A DNA stretch of 64,000 nucleotides, taken from positions 1 through 64,000 of the forward strand of contig NZ_FCOE02000011.1 in the NCBI RefSeq assembly GCF_001544915.2. Reading direction: 5' to 3'. Position 1 is the first letter of the stretch. The number at the start of each line of letters is the position of its first letter. This DNA is from Caballeronia pedi (GTDB taxonomy: Bacteria; Pseudomonadota; Gammaproteobacteria; Burkholderiales; Burkholderiaceae). Below, piece after piece: positions 25,608 to 33,101 of this stretch. A program made the position numbers and the translations under genes. Below the pieces are notes generated by a model. It was not told where the DNA came from. It saw only the letters and a program-made list of their open reading frames with translations, and ran no database searches.

Positions 25608-25760
25608 GTCGGCCGACTCCTTTCTGTTGCGGTGCATCGTCGTGAGGCGATGCAGGCGCACCATCAAGCAGTTTAGTGTTCCGAATCATGCTTGCAACTA
25701 CGCGTTTAGAGAATGCGCGTCCACGCTGCGTGTGTGCGTTTCGCCACGCACCTGACTACT

Positions 25761-26714
25761 TCATTCGTCTTCGGAATGCGAGGTTTCCAAAGACGTTTCA
25801 GGCGGCTCGTTCGCGAGCGTTCCTTCGACGAAATCGCGCAGGAACGTGACCCAAGTGCGGATCTTCGCGTCGAGATACTGACGGGATGCATACATCGCGT
25901 AGATGGTCATGGTCTGCAATTCCCACTCGGGCAGCACGCGCACGAGCGCGCCGCTTTGCAGCCACGGGAGCGCCGCGAGCATCGGCAACGGCGCGATGCC
26001 GAGACCATTGGACAGGGCGACGGCGAGCGCGTCGGCGGAATTGACGCGCAGCCGGCCGGGTTCGAGATCCACTTCGACCTGTCCGCGCGGGCCTTCGAAC
26101 ACCCATCGGTCGACCGGGAAGAAGGTCGTCACGAGTTGCAGGCACGCGTGATTCGTCAGGTCTTCGATGCCTTGCGGCACGCCCGCGCGCTTCAGATACG
26201 CGGGCGATGCGCAGAGCACGCTCGGCATCGAGCAGATTTTCGTGGAGACGAGCGCGGAGTCGGGCAGGGTGGATGTCGTGACTTGCAGGAAGACGTCGAA
26301 GCCTTCGTCGAGCATGTCGGGGACGTGCTGCGACAGCGTCAGCTCGACGCGCACCTGCGGATGTTCCTCCAGATATCGTGTGAGCGCGGGCACCACGTAA
26401 TGCTGGCCGAACGTGATCGGCGCGTGCATGCGCAGCACGCCGCTCGGAGAAAGCTGCGCGTTGCTCGCTTCGGCCTCGGACAAGTCGACGAGTTCGAGCA
26501 CTTCCTTGCAGCGCGTGAGATAGCGGTTGCCCGCATCGGTGAGCGCGACTCGGCGCGTCGTGCGATTGAGCAGACGCGTACGCAGATGCGTTTCGAGTTC
26601 CGTGACGGCGCGCGACGCCTGCGCCGTCGTGATGTCCATTTGCTGCGCCGCGGTCGTGAAGCTCGCCGCCTCGGCGACCCGCGCAAAGATCCTCATGCTC
26701 CGCAATAAGTCCAT
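25761..26714 (-). CDS. LysR family transcriptional regulator
   Basis: A 317-residue regulator: N-terminal winged helix (MDLLRSMRIFARVAEAASFTTAAQQMDITTAQASRAVTELE, about 1-60), then a LysR substrate-binding domain of two Rossmann-like lobes (GVLRMHAPITFGQHYVVPAL, LPDSALVSTKI, NSADALAVALSNGLGIAPLP). It resembles the CrgA/DsdC-like subgroup that starts MDLLRSMRIFVRV. It is encoded 153 bp upstream of, and in the same direction as, the TpsA operon, so it may or may not regulate it; there is no divergent partner close by. Effector unknown. Confidence 0.94.
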   Translation of the reverse strand: MDLLRSMRIFARVAEAASFTTAAQQMDITTAQASRAVTELETHLRTRLLNRTTRRVALTDAGNRYLTRCKEVLELVDLSEAEASNAQLSPSGVLRMHAPITFGQHYVVPALTRYLEEHPQVRVELTLSQHVPDMLDEGFDVFLQVTTSTLPDSALVSTKICSMPSVLCASPAYLKRAGVPQGIEDLTNHACLQLVTTFFPVDRWVFEGPRGQVEVDLEPGRLRVNSADALAVALSNGLGIAPLPMLAALPWLQSGALVRVLPEWELQTMTIYAMYASRQYLDAKIRTWVTFLRDFVEGTLANEPPETSLETSHSEDE

Positions 26715-26927
26715 CGTCCCGCCATCCGTTTGACGAAGCCGGAACTATCCCACGGCGGCCCGATGGGGCGCAACCTGACCTTCTTCGTACGTTCGTTTCA
26801 GGATTCACATCTGTTACACGGCTTGTAACTCAGCGCGCAGGACGCGCGGCTAACATGGATTCATGGCTGCATATGAGTTCGGGATCGCATCGCGGTCTGC
26901 ATGACGGCCTTCTCAGAAGAGGAAGAC

Positions 26928-27287
26928 ATGAACGCCAAGGGCTTGATCGGGGTCGGTATTGCGCTGTCGGCAGGGCTCGCCTGTGAAGCCGCGATGGCGG
27001 GCGTGAGCGTCGGCATCAATCTCGGGATTCCGGTTGTTCCTGTCGCGCCCGTCTACGCCGCGCCGCCGCCGGTGGTGTATGCCGAGCCCGCGCCCGTCTA
27101 TATGGCGCCCCCACCGCCACCGCCGCCGCCGCAGGTGGTCTATCAGCCGGCGCCGGTCGTCGTCGCGCCTGCGCCCGCGATCGTCGTCGGCTGGCACGGC
27201 GACCGTTACTGGGACGGCTATCGCTACTGGGGACGCCGCGACTGGTATGCGCATCATGGCGGTTACTACGGCTATCGACACTGGTAA
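26928..27287 (+). CDS. Exported Pro/Val/Tyr-rich small protein
   Basis: A 119-residue protein with a signal peptide (MNAKGLIGVGIALSAGLACEAAMA). The mature part is low complexity: repeated Val/Ala/Pro (VYAAPPPVVYAEPAPVYMAPPPP) including a run of eight prolines, followed by a Trp/Tyr/His/Arg-rich C terminus (GDRYWDGYRYWGRRDW). GAGGAAG precedes the ATG at 26928. Proteins of this composition are common in the Burkholderia/Ralstonia envelope and are of unknown function. The next gene, 30 bp downstream, encodes a similar low-complexity lipoprotein, so the pair likely forms an operon. Confidence 0.85.
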   Translation: MNAKGLIGVGIALSAGLACEAAMAGVSVGINLGIPVVPVAPVYAAPPPVVYAEPAPVYMAPPPPPPPPQVVYQPAPVVVAPAPAIVVGWHGDRYWDGYRYWGRRDWYAHHGGYYGYRHW

Positions 27288-27317
27288 GCGGAGAGCATCC
27301 GGAAGCGGAGCATCATC

Positions 27318-27566
27318 ATGAACCCATCTTCTCGAACTCGAACCATGGCGTGGTTCGCGCGCTCGCTGATCGTGCCCGTCGCGCTCATCGCGGCGGCAGG
27401 GCTCGGCGGTTGTGTCTATGCGCCGCCGTATGGTTATGCGCCCGCGCCGGCTTACGGTTACGCGCCTGCTTATGGCTACGGGTATGGGCCGGGGTATTAC
27501 GCGGTGCCGTCGGTATCGCTCGGCGTCGGCTTCAGCAGCGGCGGAGGACACTGGCACGGCCACTGA
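27318..27566 (+). CDS. Small Tyr/Pro-rich lipoprotein
   Basis: An 82-residue putative lipoprotein: hydrophobic signal segment IVPVALIAAAGLGGC with the lipobox LGGC at about residue 32, then imperfect repeats of YGYAPA (PYGYAPAPAYGYAPAYGYGYGPGY) and a His/Gly-rich end. An internal ATG at 27345 is a possible alternative start closer to the signal core. Sits 30 bp after the other low-complexity exported protein. Function unknown; perhaps an envelope-surface component. Confidence 0.8.
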   Translation: MNPSSRTRTMAWFARSLIVPVALIAAAGLGGCVYAPPYGYAPAPAYGYAPAYGYGYGPGYYAVPSVSLGVGFSSGGGHWHGH

Positions 27567-27637
27567 CGCGCCGTGCACGTGAGCGACTGGAACGCCCGTT
27601 GCTGCGCTTTCTCCGACTCTTCCGGAGAAAGCGCACG

Positions 27638-28171
27638 ATGGCTGAGCAAACCGTAAGCTTGCTGGCAAGTAACGCCCGCTGCGAGCACTTCATGCTGTCG
27701 CCGAACGGCTGGGTGCCGAACAACACGCGCCTGCCGGTGCTCCTGTGGCACGGCGCGATCGATCCAAAAACACCCGAGCCCGCCGCCCGTTTCGAAACGC
27801 TGTTCGCGCAGAACGGCTGGCCGCCGCAATGGCGCGACGGCGTCTTCGACTATCACCACTTTCATTCGACCGCGCACGAGGCGCTCGGCATCGCATCGGG
27901 CACCGCCGAGCTGATCCTCGGCGGTCCGCACGGCCGCGTGATTTCGGTCCGCGCCGGCGATGCGCTCGTTCTGCCTGCCGGCACCGGCCATTGTCTGCTG
28001 TCGGCCGGTCGCCGCTTTCAGGTGGTCGGCGCGTATCCGCCGGCTCAGCAGTGGGATATCCGGCGCGCGGCGCTCAGCGAGGACGAACGCGTCGCGATGG
28101 AAGCGCTACCGTTTCCGCGCAGCGATCCCGTCGCGGGCGACGATGGGCCGCTCACACGTCAGTGGCGTTGA
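27638..28171 (+). CDS. Cupin-domain protein, YjlB-like
   Basis: A 177-residue soluble single-domain cupin. Motif 1 is FDYHHFHSTAHEALGIASG with candidate metal ligands His-x-x-His and the His-Glu pair; motif 2 is VRAGDALVLPAGTGHCLL. The N-terminal part (NNTRLPVLLWHGA, FETLFAQNGWPPQWRDG) matches the layout of Bacillus YjlB, whose function is not established. GGAGAAA precedes the ATG at 27638. Ends 9 bp from the convergent DMT exporter stop. Confidence 0.85.
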   Translation: MAEQTVSLLASNARCEHFMLSPNGWVPNNTRLPVLLWHGAIDPKTPEPAARFETLFAQNGWPPQWRDGVFDYHHFHSTAHEALGIASGTAELILGGPHGRVISVRAGDALVLPAGTGHCLLSAGRRFQVVGAYPPAQQWDIRRAALSEDERVAMEALPFPRSDPVAGDDGPLTRQWR

Positions 28172-28180
28172 TCGACGTCA

Positions 28181-29116
28181 TCAAGCCTTCTGCGTCCGGC
28201 GCGCGCCGATCAAAGGCACGCGCTTGACGACGCCCGTCGCGAGCGCGGTGCCGACCAGCACGATCGCGCACGCGATGCCCATCCCCACCGACACGCGCTC
28301 GGCGAGAAAGAGCGCGCCCCACAGGATGCCGAAGATCGGAATCAGGAAGGTGACGGTGATCGCGCGCGCAGGCCCGGCTACCGCGATGAGATGGAAGAAC
28401 ATCATATAGGCGACGCCCGTGCACGCGACGCCGAGCGCGAGCACCGCGCCCCACGCATGGAGCGACACCGTGCCCGCGGGCCAGAAGAACAGCGCGAAGG
28501 GCAGCAGCACGATGGTCGCCGCGCTCATCGTGCCGGCCGCGACCGTCAGCGAATCGACGCCCATCAGATGCTTCTTCGTGTAGCTCGCGGCGACGCCGTA
28601 GCTGGCCGACGCGGCGAGCGCGGCTAATGCGGCCAGCGCGGTCGCCATCGGCGAGCCGGGAGCGGCGGACGCGTCGTGGACGAACATCTGATCCCAGACC
28701 AGTGCGAGCACACCCGCAAAGCCGATCGCGAGGCCCGCGACGCGCAGGCGCGTCAGCCGGTCGTTGAGCCACATGAAGGCGACGAGCGCGCCCCAGAGCG
28801 GCGTCGTCGCGTTCATGACGGACGTGACGCCGGCCGACAGCGTCAGCTCGGCATACGCAAACAGACAGAACGGCGCGGCCGAGTTGAGGATGCCGACGAC
28901 CAGGAGCGGCCGGGCGCGCTCGCGCATCGTCGAGAGCGCCTGTCGCGCGTTGCCGCGCAGCGCGAGCATGAGAAGCAGAAAAGCCGCGCCGATGCCGACG
29001 CGCAACGCCATCAGCGGCGCGACGCCGAGATCGGTCACGCCGACGCGGATGAACAGGAACGAGCCGCCCCATAGCGCGGCGAGGACGAATAATTGAGCGA
29101 GATTGACAGGGGTCAT
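28181..29116 (-). CDS. DMT superfamily (EamA) transporter
   Basis: A 311-residue ten-helix inner-membrane protein with two EamA repeats. The first begins LAALWGGSFLFIRVGV, the canonical EamA opening, and has VTSVMNATTPLWGALVAFMWLNDRL; the second has ASASYGVAASYTKKHL and FLIPIFGILWGALFLAERV. The start MTPVNLAQLF at 29116 is preferred; the longer frame upstream is a high-GC shadow. Substrate unknown. Confidence 0.92.
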   Translation of the reverse strand: MTPVNLAQLFVLAALWGGSFLFIRVGVTDLGVAPLMALRVGIGAAFLLLMLALRGNARQALSTMRERARPLLVVGILNSAAPFCLFAYAELTLSAGVTSVMNATTPLWGALVAFMWLNDRLTRLRVAGLAIGFAGVLALVWDQMFVHDASAAPGSPMATALAALAALAASASYGVAASYTKKHLMGVDSLTVAAGTMSAATIVLLPFALFFWPAGTVSLHAWGAVLALGVACTGVAYMMFFHLIAVAGPARAITVTFLIPIFGILWGALFLAERVSVGMGIACAIVLVGTALATGVVKRVPLIGARRTQKA

Positions 29117-29451
29117 GGCGGGCTTCGCAAGGGGAGTCGGGTAACGAAGCCATCGTAGCGGCGCGCACGAGGCCGACGTTTCGGCCCGGCGTGAAACGAA
29201 AGATACAGCGCGGTCGGCGCGGCGCGTGCTTCGCCGTTCTTTCGGGACGCTGGCCCGGCTTCGCTTATCCCCCGCATCGTAGGTGCGCGCGGGGTCTTCG
29301 GCAAACGAGCAATTCTCACCGTTATGTGAGAAAAATTGCCATGCGACGGGCGGCTTGCCCGCGCGCGTATTCGGTGCGACTCTTGCTGAAGGATGGCAAG
29401 GCGGATGATGGGGTTTTGCAGTGCGATGGACGCAGTCAACTGGAGATAGCC
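29117..29451. other. Divergent intergenic region between DMT exporter and DUF883 gene
   Basis: About 335 bp without a credible gene. It should contain divergent promoters. The one clear structure is the inverted repeat listed separately at 29313-29332. Confidence 0.5.
29313..29332. promoter_or_regulatory. Inverted repeat, possible operator
   Basis: Perfect 7-bp inverted repeat TTCTCAC-6-GTGAGAA, with AATT-rich flanks that partly extend the symmetry. It lies about 200 bp upstream of the DMT exporter and 120 bp upstream of the DUF883 gene in a relatively AT-rich patch. Binding protein unknown. Confidence 0.3.
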
Positions 29452-29916
29452 ATGGACAATGCAAACGGCAGCGCATCCACGATCCAGACGATGCCCTCGG
29501 ACGAACCGCCGCTCGCGCGCCGCACGGTGGCGAGCGCGATGGAAGCGGCGCTCGCGCCGGGCATGACGCAGGCGCAGGGCGCGAGCGTGACGCCGCTCGC
29601 GCCGGGCGCGGCGCACAAACCCGCGATGTACGCGCCGTATCACGTGCACGGCAGCGTGCTCGAAGGCGGCGATAGTCCGTCGGTGCTCGCGCAACCCGCC
29701 GCCGCGAGGGCAGAGCGGCAGGGCAGCCAGTTTCATCCGTCGCCGCCGGTTCCGCGCCGCGCGCGCGACATGCTGGCGGGCGCGCAGGATATCGTTTCGA
29801 CGCGCTATCGGCAGGCGAAGGAGGGCACCGACGACTACGTGCACGACAATCCGTGGAAGTCGATCGCGTTCGCGGCGGTCGGAGGATTGATCGTCGGCCT
29901 GCTGGCGGCGCGCTGA
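29452..29916 (+). CDS. DUF883/ElaB-YqjD-like membrane-anchored protein
   Basis: A 154-residue protein with an unstructured Ala/Pro-rich N-terminal two thirds and a C-terminal segment typical of the ElaB/YqjD/DUF883 family: a short amphipathic helix (STRYRQAKEGTDDYVHDNPWKSI) followed by a C-terminal membrane anchor with the glycine pattern FAAVGGLIVGLLAAR. Family members tether stationary-phase ribosomes or act in stress. TGGAGA precedes the ATG. The unusually long disordered N terminus is not typical of the family. Confidence 0.82.
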   Translation: MDNANGSASTIQTMPSDEPPLARRTVASAMEAALAPGMTQAQGASVTPLAPGAAHKPAMYAPYHVHGSVLEGGDSPSVLAQPAAARAERQGSQFHPSPPVPRRARDMLAGAQDIVSTRYRQAKEGTDDYVHDNPWKSIAFAAVGGLIVGLLAAR

Positions 29917-29965
29917 AAAAAGCCGGCGGCTGTGCGAAACGAAAGCGGGTCTCAACCTTGCTGAA

Positions 29966-30463
29966 ATGAACGTACCGGTGCGGTGCTCATCGCCGCATCG
30001 GGCCGACATGGAAGAACGATCATACGATCTCTGCACCGAGCGGTTCGAAGTATGGAATCCGCTGTCCGCGATCTTCACCGGTTCGCGGCGCGTGCTGTTT
30101 GTGCATTCGGAATCGAATGTCGGCGACTCGTTTGCGCTGCTGCTCGCGATGCGCGGTTTCGAAGCCATTCAGATGGGCGATGCCAAAAGCGCCTTGCAGT
30201 TCGTGGGTAACTGGCGGCCGCAGGCGCTGTTCGTCGATACGCTCATCGGCGATCCGCACGATCATTCGCTCGCACGCGCATTACGGGTCGCGCTGGCTCG
30301 CGATCAGCGGGAAGGCGAGCTCCAGTTGATGATTGCGCTCGCCGCCGACGCCGTCCGGGACCCGCGCGATGCGCTCTTCGACGCGGGTTACGACGGCTTT
30401 TGCAGAACGCCGTGCCCGGTCTGGTGGATGTTCGATCTGTTGAAGTGCTTCTATGCCGGGTGA
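29966..30463 (+). CDS. Degenerate response-regulator-receiver-like protein
   Basis: A 165-residue protein resembling a CheY-like receiver domain from about residue 40 to 160: first strand RVLFVHSESNVGDSFALLLAMRGFEA, third strand QALFVDTLIGD with a candidate phospho-acceptor Asp, and a last strand followed by GYDGFCRTPCP. The acidic pair after strand 1 is replaced by HSES and the conserved Lys after strand 5 is Arg, so it is probably a pseudo-receiver. There is no output domain. A start at Met15 (30008) is an alternative. No histidine kinase nearby. Confidence 0.65.
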   Translation: MNVPVRCSSPHRADMEERSYDLCTERFEVWNPLSAIFTGSRRVLFVHSESNVGDSFALLLAMRGFEAIQMGDAKSALQFVGNWRPQALFVDTLIGDPHDHSLARALRVALARDQREGELQLMIALAADAVRDPRDALFDAGYDGFCRTPCPVWWMFDLLKCFYAG

Positions 30464-30483
30464 GGGCGGCCGCGCAGCCGCCC
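30464..30483 (+). terminator. Candidate hairpin terminator
   Basis: Perfect 7-bp GC-rich stem GGGCGGC/GCCGCCC (30464-30470 with 30477-30483), 6-base loop, immediately after the TGA of the receiver-like gene and before a convergent gene. No T run follows, so terminator function is uncertain. Confidence 0.4.
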
Positions 30484-30494
30484 GCCATGAAGTT

Positions 30495-30770
30495 CTAGAC
30501 TGCCCGGGAAGCCTTGAAGTCGCTGGTTTCCAGTTCGACCGACTGGCCGTGGTTGCGCTCGAGCGTGCGCCGGGCAACGTCCTCGATTTGCACGCGTCCG
30601 CCTTCGAAAGCGGAGAGGAGATCGTGCGACGACGTCCCGCTGTTGCCGAAGTGATCGTTGAGCGCATCGAGGGAGACGCTGCACCAGACTTCGCGCCCGT
30701 CCACCTTTGCTTCGAAAGCGACACGCGCTGCCGCCACGACATGACGCCGCCCGCTGAACTCTATCGTCAT
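30495..30770 (-). CDS. DUF1488 family protein
   Basis: A 91-residue protein of the DUF1488 type: MTIEFSGRRHVVAAARVAFEA, EVWCSVSLDALNDHFG and a C terminus with LERNHGQSVELETSDF. The AGGAGGTG ribosome binding site 8 bases upstream fixes ATG at 30770 rather than an upstream GTG that lies within that site. Function not known; homologues are small cytosolic proteins found widely in Burkholderia, often responding to stress or DNA-related conditions, but I cannot confirm that here. Confidence 0.82.
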   Translation of the reverse strand: MTIEFSGRRHVVAAARVAFEAKVDGREVWCSVSLDALNDHFGNSGTSSHDLLSAFEGGRVQIEDVARRTLERNHGQSVELETSDFKASRAV

Positions 30771-30958
30771 CCTTATCACCTCCTGTTATTCGTTCGGAAC
30801 ACGCTAAGCGCGATCATCGCAGGAACGGTAACCGCCTCCGGCCTCGCGATGGCGAGACTGCGCGCGGCCTGGCGCGCCGCACACCGTCGTCTTGCATGAT
30901 ACGCCCGCCATGCGCGAGGCGGGCGCTACGGTGACTTTGCAATGGCCGTGCCCGGGCG

Positions 30959-31189
30959 CTAGCGGCAGCAGAGGCAGCCGCCGCGATGCTGCATGCCGTA
31001 GCTGCCGGCATCCTCCGCACCGGCGCCGGACGTGCTCGCACTCGCGCCGCCCACGCTCGGCGCGCCGATCGTCACGCGCGCGGCCGTCGCGCTGCATTGC
31101 GGGCAAGCCGCGGGTTCGTCGCGCTCGGCAATGCGGCGGGCGGCTTCGAATGCGCCGCACGTCGCGCATTCGTAATCGTAGAAAGGCAT
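30959..31189 (-). CDS. FmdB-type zinc-ribbon protein
   Basis: A 76-residue protein starting MPFYDYECATCGAFEAARRI, with a zinc ribbon formed by CATCG and CPQC about 20 residues later; this is the FmdB/CxxC_CxxC_SSSS family putative regulatory protein. The C terminus is Gly/Ser-rich and ends GGCLCCR, a second Cys cluster not usual for the family. It lies 41 bp after the carbonic anhydrase stop on the same strand? No: it is downstream of that gene and likely shares its transcript. Confidence 0.85.
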   Translation of the reverse strand: MPFYDYECATCGAFEAARRIAERDEPAACPQCSATAARVTIGAPSVGGASASTSGAGAEDAGSYGMQHRGGCLCCR

Positions 31190-31230
31190 GACGTTTTCAC
31201 TCGAAGAAAGAAGGCCCGATGGCCGCGAAA

Positions 31231-31932
31231 TCAGGACGCGTCCTTGCGCAACATGCGCAGGCGCGCTTCTTCGAGCGACTGGAACTTGCTGTCGGCTTCG
31301 TCGTACACCGAGACTTTGCCGCGACCGATGTCGTACACCCAGCCTTGCACCTGCAGCTTGCCGAGCGCGAGCCGCCCCGCGACCGCCGGATGCGTGCGCA
31401 GGTGCGTCAACTGCAGCCGGATGTTCTCCTCGACCATCGCGGCGACGATGCGCTCCTGTTCCAGCTTGCGCGCCATCACGACGCTGCGCGCCGCTTCCGC
31501 ATTGCGCAGCCATGCATGGACGGTCGGCATTTCATCGGCGATGGTCGCGCCCGACGCGAGGCCTTTCATCGCGCCGCAGTCCGAGTGCCCGCAGATCACG
31601 ATCTGCCGCACGTTGAGCGCGAGCACCGCGTATTCGACGACCGCCGACACGCCGCCGAGCATTTCGCCATATGCCGGCACGATATTGCCGATGTTGCGGC
31701 ACACGAAAAGCTCGCCGGGGCGCGTCTGCGTGATCATTTCCGGCGACACGCGCGAATCCGCGCAGGTGATGAACAGCGTGTGCGGCGCCTGCTGGCGCGC
31801 GAGGCTCTTGAAGAGCGCTTCGCTATCGGGGAACACGAAACGGCTGAAATCGTCGGCGCCTTGCAGCAGATAGAGGAGGTCGCCGGTCTCGGCGCCGTCG
31901 CGTTCTTCGCTCATCGTGGATTTGTCGGACAT
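31231..31932 (-). CDS. Beta-class carbonic anhydrase
   Basis: A 233-residue cytosolic enzyme converting CO2 and bicarbonate. Zinc ligands are visible: Cys and Asp/Arg dyad in FITCADSRVSP, and His and Cys in VICGHSDCGAM. The segments FVCRNIGNIVPAYG and GGVSAVVEYAV are family typical. Start MSDKSTMSEE at 31932 with AAAGG upstream; MSEER at 31914 is an alternative. The FmdB-like gene follows 41 bp downstream in the same direction. Confidence 0.96.
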   Translation of the reverse strand: MSDKSTMSEERDGAETGDLLYLLQGADDFSRFVFPDSEALFKSLARQQAPHTLFITCADSRVSPEMITQTRPGELFVCRNIGNIVPAYGEMLGGVSAVVEYAVLALNVRQIVICGHSDCGAMKGLASGATIADEMPTVHAWLRNAEAARSVVMARKLEQERIVAAMVEENIRLQLTHLRTHPAVAGRLALGKLQVQGWVYDIGRGKVSVYDEADSKFQSLEEARLRMLRKDAS

Positions 31933-32124
31933 GGTTGTCGCCTTTCTTTTGCGTGGCGGCTCGCGCGCTGCGTGCCGCGTCAAACCGAAAGCTTGCGGAA
32001 TTTTGAGATGAATCGCAAGTCGGGTGCCGGACTTCAAGACCGAATAGGCAGCCCTAGTACGCAACTAACCGTCTAATTTCGAGTTTTCCGAACCGACACG
32101 CTCAAAATCTCGCATTTTTTGGAA

Positions 32125-32174
32125 CGATTCCTTCCGCTAGATTGTCTGCATTGAAAGCAAACAGAAAGGAATCG
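32125..32174 (+). promoter_or_regulatory. Inverted repeat covering the ribosome binding site of the zinc-ribbon gene
   Basis: CGATTCCTT at 32125-32133 is exactly complementary to AAGGAATCG at 32166-32174, which contains the AAGGA ribosome binding site of the gene starting at 32177. In the mRNA this would form a 9-bp stem with a 32-base loop and hide the site. Seen in sequence; regulation is inferred. Confidence 0.4.
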
Positions 32175-32176
32175 AC

Positions 32177-32494
32177 ATGAAATGTCCCGTATGTCCCGCG
32201 ACAGACCTGCTGATGACCGTGCGCGAGGGCATCGAAATCGACTATTGCCCGCAATGCCGCGGCGTGTGGCTGGATCGCGGCGAGCTCGATCAGATGATCC
32301 GCCGCGCCACGCAGGAGTCGCTCGCCGATGCGCAGGCACAGTCCGCCCGGCGCGACGACTGGCACGAGCGCGATCACGAACGCGAGCGCCGTCCGCATCG
32401 TCAGGACGGATATCACTACGGCGACTCGCGCGGCAAGCATGAGCACGGGCGTCGCAAGAAGTCGTTTCTCGGCGATCTGTTCGACTTCGACTGA
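32177..32494 (+). CDS. TFIIB-type zinc-ribbon protein (zf-TFIIB family)
   Basis: A 105-residue protein. The zinc ribbon is MKCPVCPATDLLM followed by IDYCPQCRGVWLDRGELDQM (residues 1-42), the standard zf-TFIIB signature. The rest is highly charged and His/Arg-rich (DWHERDHERERRPHRQDGYHYG) ending in KKSFLGDLFDFD, a terminal motif common to this family. Probably a small regulatory or chaperone-like protein; precise role unknown. An inverted repeat may mask its ribosome binding site. Confidence 0.9.
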   Translation: MKCPVCPATDLLMTVREGIEIDYCPQCRGVWLDRGELDQMIRRATQESLADAQAQSARRDDWHERDHERERRPHRQDGYHYGDSRGKHEHGRRKKSFLGDLFDFD

Positions 32495-32588
32495 GCCAAC
32501 GAGCACGCACCGATTACGTCGACGAATTTTTTTGAGTTTGTTGAAAAGCAGCAGCACGCCGCACGCGCGGATAAAGGGAGAACGGCAA

Positions 32589-33095
32589 ATGGCAACGGTG
32601 AAGCAAGTCCTGAAGGCGAAGAGCGAATTGATCGTCCACACGATCGATGCGGAGGCGAGCGTTCACGAAGCCGTCGCGCTGATGTCGCGGGCGGAAGTGG
32701 GCGCGCTGGTCGTCATGGTCGGCGATACGGTGTGCGGCATCGTCACGGAGCGTGACTACGCGCGCAAGGTGATCCTGCGGGACAAGGCTTCGCGCACGAC
32801 GACGGTATGCGAGATCATGACCGCGCCCGTGATGTCCGTGAGCGTCAGAACGACCGCCGACGAATGCATGACGCTGATGACGCAGCACCGCATCCGTCAT
32901 CTGCCGGTAGTCGAAGGCGGCATGCTCGTCGGCATGATTTCGATCGGCGATCTAGTGCGGCATGTCATCGACGAGCAGCAGTTCGCCATCGACCAGCTCG
33001 AAAGCTACGTGCGCGGACCGCGTCCCGAGATGCCGACCTGCGCGCTTACGAAGCGCAGTCCGATTCCGCAGACGCTCGCGGCGCGGTTTGCGTAG
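32589..33095 (+). CDS. Tandem CBS-domain protein
   Basis: A 168-residue cytosolic protein made of two CBS domains (about 8-62 and 75-130): SVHEAVALMSRAEVGALVVM, GIVTERDYARKVILRDKAS, then VCEIMTAPVMSV and MTQHRIRHLPVVEGGMLVGMISIGDLVR. Such pairs bind adenosine nucleotides and act as energy sensors. AAAGGGAG precedes the ATG at 32589. Partner enzyme unknown; 94 bp after the zinc-ribbon gene, so possibly the same transcript. Confidence 0.93.
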   Translation: MATVKQVLKAKSELIVHTIDAEASVHEAVALMSRAEVGALVVMVGDTVCGIVTERDYARKVILRDKASRTTTVCEIMTAPVMSVSVRTTADECMTLMTQHRIRHLPVVEGGMLVGMISIGDLVRHVIDEQQFAIDQLESYVRGPRPEMPTCALTKRSPIPQTLAARFA

Positions 33096-33101
33096 GCTGG
33101 T

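Noticed and set aside
23061..25676. Very long open frame (871 codons) on the plus strand opposite the TpsA/TpsB genes
   Set aside because: Arg/Ala/Asp/His-rich translation without domains, antisense to two clear secretion genes; typical high-GC shadow.
27034..27321. Alternative-frame ORF over the Pro-rich exported protein
   Set aside because: Ser/Arg-rich frame overlapping a gene that has a signal peptide and good ribosome binding site.
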